Of a DNA stretch of 9,686 bases, positions 5,346 to 9,686 are shown piece after piece. Source of the DNA: Marinobacterium sp. xm-d-530 (GTDB lineage Bacteria; Pseudomonadota; Gammaproteobacteria; Pseudomonadales; Balneatricaceae); the NCBI GenBank assembly GCA_949499045.1, contig CATEEE010000160.1, positions 1 to 9,686 on the forward strand, written 5' to 3'. The translations under genes were made by a program, and so were the position numbers. The number at the start of each line of letters is the position of its first letter. Within the stretch, counting starts at the first letter, position 1. The notes beneath the pieces are model-generated. The model saw only the letters and a list, made by a program, of their open reading frames with translations. It searched no databases and was not told where the DNA came from.

Positions 5346-6701
5346 TTATAAAGACAGATTATCTTTAACTGTCCACAAAAACTCTTCGGCACTTTCAGAG
5401 CTAACCGGTTCACCCTTGTCATTATGTACAGAGAGTATTACCCCAGTTCTGGCGCGGTTAAAGCGAACCTGAAAACGTTTATAGAGCTCTAGATCACCAG
5501 ATTCAGCGTTAACCCGCTTCTGATTATCTTGACCGAAAACGTATACAACACGCTTACCAACCCACACCTTAAAGCCGTCCATTGCCTGCAGCTCTTCTTG
5601 AGTGGCTTTGGCACCTTTGACGATAGCATCTGGATCACTTGAGTAAGTAACGTCTTTGTCGATTGGATCTTCGACAGAGTTTGGATTCACTAAATCAAGA
5701 GTAATAGGTCCAGACTCACGGTTTTTTAGCCAATCCAATAAGCCACTGTACTCTTGCTCTTTAAGCGTACTTTTAAAGGTAAGATAGATTGCTCCAGACT
5801 CTTTATCTCTGGTTCCGACATCCACTCCAGCTCGATCAAGGGCATCATTCACCATCACCCACGCATCGTCTGCAGAAGCTCTAATGTTAAGTAGTGGCTG
5901 ATTTCTTGAATCCTTACCCATCTGAGCAGTAGGTCCCGCTCCCACCTGGAAGCGAGAAAGAGTTGGCGCCGTCGATGCCACATCGCCTCTACCCAGGTAG
6001 TTCAACATGGCAAACATAATTTCATTTGAGTAGGCCAACTCAGTTGCGTCACTGCTCCAGTCGAGCTCACTCTTATCAGCACTCAAAGCAATCTGCGCAT
6101 GTTCCATGCTGATAGCGGTTCGCTCTGTATTCTCAGGATCAGGGCGTAAGCGGACTCGTAATTTGTTTAGAGAGGGTTCATTCGCTTCCGAGTTAAACTT
6201 GACGGTATTCAACAGACGCTGAAAGTAGTTTAGGTCCTCACCGGCAACCTCAATCCAGTCTGACTCCATCACACCCGTTTTAGGGTCTGCTATGGCTAGA
6301 TCAATATTAGCATCTTGCCAGAAGGGTTTGAGCTCAGCCCAAACCTGATCAATCGGCTCATCAACCAAAATGACACGTTCACCCTCAAGTGGACGAATCG
6401 AAGCACGATCATTGCCATCTACAGCAAAAAAGAACTCTGGACGAGGCGCCTCTGGGACCAGTTCGTTTGATACAACTTCTGACTCATTGATCTCAGGAAC
6501 CTGAAGGAGCTCTTCAGTGCTCTTTGCGTTGATACCCTCGGGGATGATAAGGCGCTTACCCGGTTGTGCAAGTGCGTACTCTTGACCGCGATCACGTATA
6601 ACACCGTTCTCGCCGTAAATCGGGTTCGACTTGATTGCATCCTGCATCGTACAACCCGATACAACCAACGTTCCACAGAGCATCCAAAAGCGAGCGTTCA
6701 T
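5346..6701 (-). CDS. bamC: Outer membrane assembly lipoprotein BamC (long form)
   Basis: Lipoprotein of the BAM complex, which folds beta-barrel proteins into the outer membrane; BamC associates with BamD. Seen: a signal peptide with lipobox VVSGC (lipidated Cys17, Thr18 after it, so outer-membrane sorting is expected), an extended N-terminal region (about 18-100), a first helix-grip domain (about 105-235, with VWAELKPFW and TGVMESDWIEV) and a second (about 268-450, starting PLLNIRASADDAWVMVNDAL and ending with a helix). At 451 residues it is about 107 longer than E. coli BamC (344). By eye the excess lies mainly between about residues 315 and 405, inside the second domain. Position between dapA and purC matches E. 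coli (nlpB). Its ribosome site AAGG (6710-6713) overlaps the dapA stop codon. Confidence 0.9.
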   Translation of the reverse strand: MNARFWMLCGTLVVSGCTMQDAIKSNPIYGENGVIRDRGQEYALAQPGKRLIIPEGINAKSTEELLQVPEINESEVVSNELVPEAPRPEFFFAVDGNDRASIRPLEGERVILVDEPIDQVWAELKPFWQDANIDLAIADPKTGVMESDWIEVAGEDLNYFQRLLNTVKFNSEANEPSLNKLRVRLRPDPENTERTAISMEHAQIALSADKSELDWSSDATELAYSNEIMFAMLNYLGRGDVASTAPTLSRFQVGAGPTAQMGKDSRNQPLLNIRASADDAWVMVNDALDRAGVDVGTRDKESGAIYLTFKSTLKEQEYSGLLDWLKNRESGPITLDLVNPNSVEDPIDKDVTYSSDPDAIVKGAKATQEELQAMDGFKVWVGKRVVYVFGQDNQKRVNAESGDLELYKRFQVRFNRARTGVILSVHNDKGEPVSSESAEEFLWTVKDNLSL

Positions 6702-6711
6702 AGTAGGGACC

Positions 6712-7587
6712 TTAAATCAGACCAGTCTGTTTCAGCGCCGCAACAACCGTTGGGCGGTTCTCTTCAGATAGAGGTGTTAGCGGCAGACGAATCCCCGGGC
6801 CAATCAATCCCATCTCAAACATTGCCCATTTCACAGGTATGGGATTGGATTCAACAAATAAGTCTTTATGAAGTGGCATCAGTTTTTCTTGTAGCGCACG
6901 TGCTTCATCGAATTTTTTATCTAAGCCAAGCTGACACAACTCAGCCATCGCTTTGGGAGCTGCGTTAGCTGTAACGGAGATATTACCGTGTCCCCCAGCA
7001 AGAATGAGCTCAATCGCGGTTGCATCATCACCAGAGTAGATTGCGAAGTCAGCTGGTGCATTATCGATAAGGTATTGAGCACGCTCAATATCGCCTGTTG
7101 CCTCTTTAATGCCAACGATATTCTTTACTTCAGCTAAACGCAGGCTCGTCTCTGGCAACATATCACACGCTGTACGACCTGGAACATTGTAAAGAATTTG
7201 AGGAATATCAACCGCTTCAGCAACCGCTTTGTAGTGTTGATAAAGACCCTCTTGAGTCGGCTTATTGTAGTAAGGAGTGACCAAAAGGCAGGCATCCGCA
7301 CCCGCCTCCTTTGCACCGCGGGTCATCTCAATCGCTTCACGAGTAGAGTTAGCGCCAGTACCCGCTATAACAGGAATCTTGCCTTTACAAAGTTCTACAA
7401 CACGAGCCACAACTTCCAGATGTTCGTCATAATCAAGTGTCGCAGACTCTCCAGAGGTACCCACAGCAACAATTGAAGCTGTCCCCTGTTCGATGTGCAT
7501 ATCGACAATGCGATCTAAAGCTTGCCAATCAATATCGCCGTTTTCGTGCATCGGAGTTACCAGCGCAACGAGGCTGCCAAGAATCAT
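6712..7587 (-). CDS. dapA: 4-hydroxy-tetrahydrodipicolinate synthase
   Basis: Condenses pyruvate with aspartate-4-semialdehyde, the committed step to meso-diaminopimelate and lysine; a cytoplasmic TIM barrel, normally a tetramer. 291 residues (E. coli 292). With the start used here, catalytic residues carry the E. coli numbers: Thr44 (GTSGES), Tyr107 (TPYYN), Tyr133 (ILYNVPGR), Arg138 and Schiff-base Lys161 (GIKEATG). This supports the ATG at 7585-7587 over the in-frame GTG three codons upstream, which lies within the ribosome site AAGGTG. Also seen: the C-terminal NPIPVKWAMFEMGL block. It is first in dapA-bamC-purC, with 10 nt before bamC. The promoter should lie in the 152-nt gap to bcp; no lysine riboswitch was recognised there. 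Confidence 0.98.
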   Translation of the reverse strand: MILGSLVALVTPMHENGDIDWQALDRIVDMHIEQGTASIVAVGTSGESATLDYDEHLEVVARVVELCKGKIPVIAGTGANSTREAIEMTRGAKEAGADACLLVTPYYNKPTQEGLYQHYKAVAEAVDIPQILYNVPGRTACDMLPETSLRLAEVKNIVGIKEATGDIERAQYLIDNAPADFAIYSGDDATAIELILAGGHGNISVTANAAPKAMAELCQLGLDKKFDEARALQEKLMPLHKDLFVESNPIPVKWAMFEMGLIGPGIRLPLTPLSEENRPTVVAALKQTGLI

Positions 7588-7593
7588 ATTTTT

Positions 7594-7599
7594 CACCTT
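7594..7599 (-). promoter_or_regulatory. Shine-Dalgarno site of dapA (decides start)
   Basis: AAGGTG on the minus strand, 6 nt before the ATG at 7585-7587. An upstream in-frame GTG is formed by the last three bases of this site, so it is unlikely to be the start. Confidence 0.75.
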
Positions 7600-7611
7600 A
7601 TTATGGCTCGG

Positions 7612-7650
7612 TTGCTGATCACGAGGAATCTAATCATTAATAATCAGCAA
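7612..7650. repeat. Inverted repeat in the dapA-bcp divergent intergenic region
   Basis: TTGCTGAT (7612-7619) and ATCAGCAA (7643-7650) are perfect 8-bp inverted copies separated by 23 nt, 25-63 nt upstream of the dapA start. They could be two half-sites of a regulator or a leader-RNA stem. The owner is unknown. Confidence 0.5.
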
Positions 7651-7672
7651 GAATACTATTTAGCTAATCATT
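7630..7672 (+). repeat. Direct repeat CTAATCATT in the dapA-bcp intergenic region
   Basis: CTAATCATT occurs at 7630-7638 and 7664-7672, a spacing of 34 bp, slightly more than three helical turns. The first copy lies in the loop of the inverted repeat. The region is AT-rich, so chance is a real alternative. Confidence 0.4.
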
Positions 7673-7739
7673 TTAAACGATTTCGGGGTAACATTCGTAG
7701 AGGCACAGTAACTTTTTATTACATTACTAGGAGATAAAG

Positions 7740-8189
7740 ATGGTTGAAGTCGGTCAAACAGCTCCGGACTTTGAGGCAAAAGACCAGAATGGCGAGATAA
7801 TCACACTCAGCCAGTACAAGGGTAAGAAAGTTGTCCTCTACTTCTACCCTCGAGACAACACACCTGGCTGTACTGCTCAAGCATGCGACCTACGAGATAA
7901 CATAGAGCGATTGGCTAATAATGGCTATCAAGTGATCGGTGTGAGCACAGACTCAGAGGCTAAGCATCGTAACTTTATCGAAAAGTATGACCTTCCATTC
8001 CCTCTTATTGCTGATACCGATAATGCCGTTCATGAACTCTATGGTACCTGGCAGCTAAAAAAGAATTACGGCAAAGAGTACATGGGTACCGCAAGAACCA
8101 CGTTCATCATCGATGAACAGGGTAAGGTTTCTGAAGTGATTGCCAAAGTTAAAACCAAAGAACACACCGCTCAGATATTGAGCGAGTAG
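7740..8189 (+). CDS. bcp: Thioredoxin-dependent peroxiredoxin Bcp (PrxQ type)
   Basis: Atypical 2-Cys peroxiredoxin that reduces hydrogen peroxide and organic hydroperoxides using thioredoxin; cytoplasmic, 149 residues. Seen: the AhpC/TSA thioredoxin fold from residue 3, peroxidatic Cys44 and resolving Cys49 in TPGCTAQAC (41-49), the four-residue gap typical of PrxQ/Bcp, then GVSTDS (about 77-82) and GTARTTFIID with the active-site Arg. Ribosome site AGGAGA lies 5 nt before the ATG. It is a single gene with a strong terminator. In E. coli bcp follows gcvR, divergent from dapA; here bcp itself faces dapA across 152 nt and gcvR is absent. No clear OxyR site was seen upstream. Confidence 0.96.
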   Translation: MVEVGQTAPDFEAKDQNGEIITLSQYKGKKVVLYFYPRDNTPGCTAQACDLRDNIERLANNGYQVIGVSTDSEAKHRNFIEKYDLPFPLIADTDNAVHELYGTWQLKKNYGKEYMGTARTTFIIDEQGKVSEVIAKVKTKEHTAQILSE

Positions 8190-8194
8190 TTAAC

Positions 8195-8220
8195 AAAATG
8201 GGTGCCTCGGCACCCATTTT
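8195..8220. terminator. Bidirectional terminator between bcp and perM
   Basis: AAAATGGGTGCC (8195-8206) and GGCACCCATTTT (8209-8220) form a perfect 12-bp inverted repeat; the tip probably opens to a 4-nt CTCG loop. T-rich sequence follows on the plus strand (TTTTATTT) and TTTT on the minus strand. It is shared by convergent bcp and perM. Confidence 0.92.
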
Positions 8221-8240
8221 ATTTACAAACGCTGCCCAAA

Positions 8241-9314
8241 TCACCCTTCATTAGTCGGGGGCAATTCATCCGCTGTAGGCCAGGCTGTAACGATCGACTT
8301 AACCAATGTTGCCAACGGAATAGCAAAAAACACACCCCAGAACCCCCAAAGCGTACCAAACACCAACACAGCCACAATAATAGAGACCGGGTGCAAATTA
8401 ACCGCTTCGGAAAAGAGCAACGGCACAATCACGTTACCATCGATCGCCTGAATGATGGTGTAGGCAAGCATCAGGTAGAGAAACTGATCGCTCCAACCCC
8501 ATTGAAAAAAAGCAATGAGAGCCACTGGAACCGTCACCACCGCAGCACCGATATAAGGAATCAACACCGACAGACCTACCAACAAACCAAGTAGAGCAGC
8601 ATAGTTGATGCCCAGTAGTGCAAAAGAGATAAAGGTTGCGACCCCAACAATCAAAATCTCAATTGCTTTACCACGGATATAGTTAGCTAACTGAGAGTCC
8701 ATCTCGTTCCAGACCTGATCCATCATCTCACGCTTCTTGGGCAAAAACGCAGTCCAACCAGCAATCAACCGATCACCGTCCAGTAGGAAAAAGAGCACTA
8801 GAATCGGCACCAACACAAAGTAGATCAGAGCGGTTAATACACCGGTCAAAGAGCTTAATGAAAAACTCAGTAGCCACTGACCTAACTGACTAAGTTCCGC
8901 CGCTGCTGTACCAATCAGGTTACGGATCTGCTCAGCAGAGACCAGCTCAGGGTAGCTCTGAGGCAGAAGCATCAAAACATGCTGTAGCTTCGTTACCATG
9001 CCAGGCAGTTCATTAAACAGGTTAACCAACTGAGTCCAAACGGCAGGCAGAATAAACAGAAACATCGCTACCACGAAACCAGTAAACACGACGAACATCG
9101 TTGCGACGGCACTTTTATGGCCTAAACCAATACTCTTTAATCGATTGACACCGCCCTGCATCATAAAGGCGAGAATCAGTCCCGCAAAGACCGGAACCAG
9201 TGCACCGCCAAGGTGCCAAATCACAAAGCCAGAGACAAGCAGTAGTAAAAACAGCAACAGTGCCTCCTCATTTGAGAAGTAGCGCTGTACCCATTTGCTA
9301 AAAATCTTTTGCAT
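8241..9314 (-). CDS. perM: AI-2E family transporter, PerM orthologue
   Basis: Inner-membrane protein of the AI-2E (UPF0118) exporter family, 357 residues. E. coli PerM's substrate is not established; relatives have been linked to AI-2 export or sodium/proton exchange. Seen: hydrophobic segments at about 17-51, 66-93, 155-178, 218-236, 239-272, 277-294 and 308-345, with a soluble stretch at about 95-150. Blocks shared with E. coli PerM are NYIRGKAIEILIVG (211-224), SVLIPYIGA (249-257), DGNVIVPLLFSEAVNLHP (292-309) and GTLWGFWGVFFAIPLATL (320-337). It starts 7 nt after the tusA-like stop; its GAGG ribosome site (about 9326-9329) lies in the end of that gene at a longish 11 nt, so the pair is probably co-transcribed. 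It ends at the terminator shared with bcp. Confidence 0.92.
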   Translation of the reverse strand: MQKIFSKWVQRYFSNEEALLLFLLLLVSGFVIWHLGGALVPVFAGLILAFMMQGGVNRLKSIGLGHKSAVATMFVVFTGFVVAMFLFILPAVWTQLVNLFNELPGMVTKLQHVLMLLPQSYPELVSAEQIRNLIGTAAAELSQLGQWLLSFSLSSLTGVLTALIYFVLVPILVLFFLLDGDRLIAGWTAFLPKKREMMDQVWNEMDSQLANYIRGKAIEILIVGVATFISFALLGINYAALLGLLVGLSVLIPYIGAAVVTVPVALIAFFQWGWSDQFLYLMLAYTIIQAIDGNVIVPLLFSEAVNLHPVSIIVAVLVFGTLWGFWGVFFAIPLATLVKSIVTAWPTADELPPTNEG

Positions 9315-9321
9315 TGCTTAG

Positions 9322-9558
9322 TTAACCTCGGCGCAGAAGGTGAATATAGATCTGGTTGTTCTCAATCGTTGAGATCAACTCATGATTAGATAGGTCAGCA
9401 TAAACTTTAAAATCACGAACGGAACCTGCATCCGTAGCAGTCACCTCAAGTACCTGACCCAATTCAAGCGAATTCAGCGCCTGCTTTGCTTTCAACAACG
9501 GCAGCGGACAAGCTAAACCCGTTGCGTCGACTCTTTTATCAATTTGAATCTCTGTCAT
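9322..9558 (-). CDS. TusA/SirA-family sulfurtransferase-like protein
   Basis: A 78-residue cytoplasmic protein of the TusA family, which carries persulfide sulfur on one cysteine. Seen: the family CPxP motif, Cys17 in GLACPLPLLKAK (14-25), the central ATDAGSVRDFKVY (41-53) and a single two-layer alpha/beta domain. It is not necessarily the tRNA-thiolation TusA. Its location beside perM and the probable bepA, and the DAGSxRDF block, resemble P. aeruginosa PA1006, a TusA-like protein reported to be needed for molybdenum cofactor/nitrate metabolism (recalled, not checked). No convincing ribosome site precedes the ATG, and no clear promoter was seen in the 63-nt divergent gap. Confidence 0.9.
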   Translation of the reverse strand: MTEIQIDKRVDATGLACPLPLLKAKQALNSLELGQVLEVTATDAGSVRDFKVYADLSNHELISTIENNQIYIHLLRRG

Positions 9559-9621
9559 ACTAAAGCCAGTCTAAAAAGCGAATCTATCGGCGCAATGTAA
9601 CTGATATAAAGAACAAAGGCT

Positions 9622-9686
9622 ATGCTACCTCTGATGCGAACTCTCCTATTCATTCTATTCAGCACACTATTCCCAGTGCATGCACA
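9622..9686 (+). CDS. N-terminal signal peptide of an exported protein, probably the M48 protease BepA (cut by window edge)
   Basis: Twenty-one codons before the window ends: MLPLMRTLLFILFSTLFPVHA. This is a classical Sec signal peptide: one Arg, a hydrophobic core LLFILFSTLF and a VHA cleavage site. In E. coli and Pseudomonas the gene next to perM / tusA-like is the periplasmic M48-TPR metalloprotease/chaperone BepA, which handles stalled outer-membrane proteins such as LptD. That identity rests only on position and export, because no protease residue is in view. The start is uncertain: AAAGG (9615-9619) is 2 nt from the first ATG and 14 nt from the second (9634-9636). It is divergent from the tusA-like gene. 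Confidence 0.6.
   Translation, partial: MLPLMRTLLFILFSTLFPVHA

Noticed and set aside
5354..5374. Inverted repeat GACAG...CTGTC
   Set aside because: Lies within the bamC coding sequence, has only 5-bp arms 11 nt apart, and the half-sites face the wrong way for LexA; likely chance.
6564..6968. Plus-strand open frame of 134 codons across the bamC-dapA junction
   Set aside because: Antisense to two confidently assigned genes, no ribosome site and no recognisable domain.
8202..8594. Plus-strand open frame of 130 codons starting in the bcp terminator
   Set aside because: It begins inside the bidirectional terminator hairpin, runs antisense to perM, and has a low-complexity, basic and His/Gln-rich composition typical of a shadow frame.
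1..9686. Search for mobile elements, CRISPR arrays, toxin-antitoxin or phage-defence genes, tRNA and rRNA
   Set aside because: None recognised: genes fill nearly the whole window, all are core families, and the gaps are at most about 164 nt with only regulatory structure.

Overview
The window is an ordinary, compact stretch of gammaproteobacterial core chromosome. Protein sequences resemble E. coli and Pseudomonas orthologues throughout. Moderate base composition and the mix of gene neighbourhoods suggest a marine Oceanospirillales-type organism, but this taxonomic placement is inference. There are no mobile elements, CRISPR arrays, rRNA or tRNA genes, and no gene-free gap over 300 bases. I did not find an undescribed biological system. 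The interest lies in regulatory sites and small departures from the textbook genes.

Layout, left to right. (1) The 5' part of lon (minus strand, cut by the window edge) has a sigma-32-like heat-shock promoter. (2) nfuA (minus) has its own terminator and, upstream, a very good match to the IscR type 1 operator. (3) Divergent from nfuA on the plus strand is a CPA2 cation:proton antiporter, followed by rlmD and rluA, two 23S rRNA modification genes that overlap by ATGA. (4) A strong bidirectional terminator separates these from the convergent minus-strand group dapA-bamC-purC, the same order as in E. coli. (5) Divergent from dapA is bcp (plus), ending in a second bidirectional terminator. (6) A minus-strand pair follows: a tusA-like sulfurtransferase gene and perM. 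(7) The first 21 codons of a divergent gene encode a signal peptide; by position it is probably the M48 protease gene bepA.

Functional themes are protein quality control and stress (lon, probable bepA, bcp), Fe-S and sulfur handling (nfuA, tusA-like), outer-membrane and cell-wall assembly (bamC, dapA for meso-diaminopimelate), purine synthesis (purC) and ribosomal RNA modification (rlmD, rluA). The bcp/dapA/bamC/purC and perM/tusA/bepA associations resemble the P. aeruginosa PA1005-PA1013 region as I recall it, except that gcvR, usually between dapA and bcp, is absent. Starts of nfuA, purC and dapA are set at internal ATG codons because Shine-Dalgarno spacing and residue numbering of orthologues support them better than upstream GTG or TTG codons.
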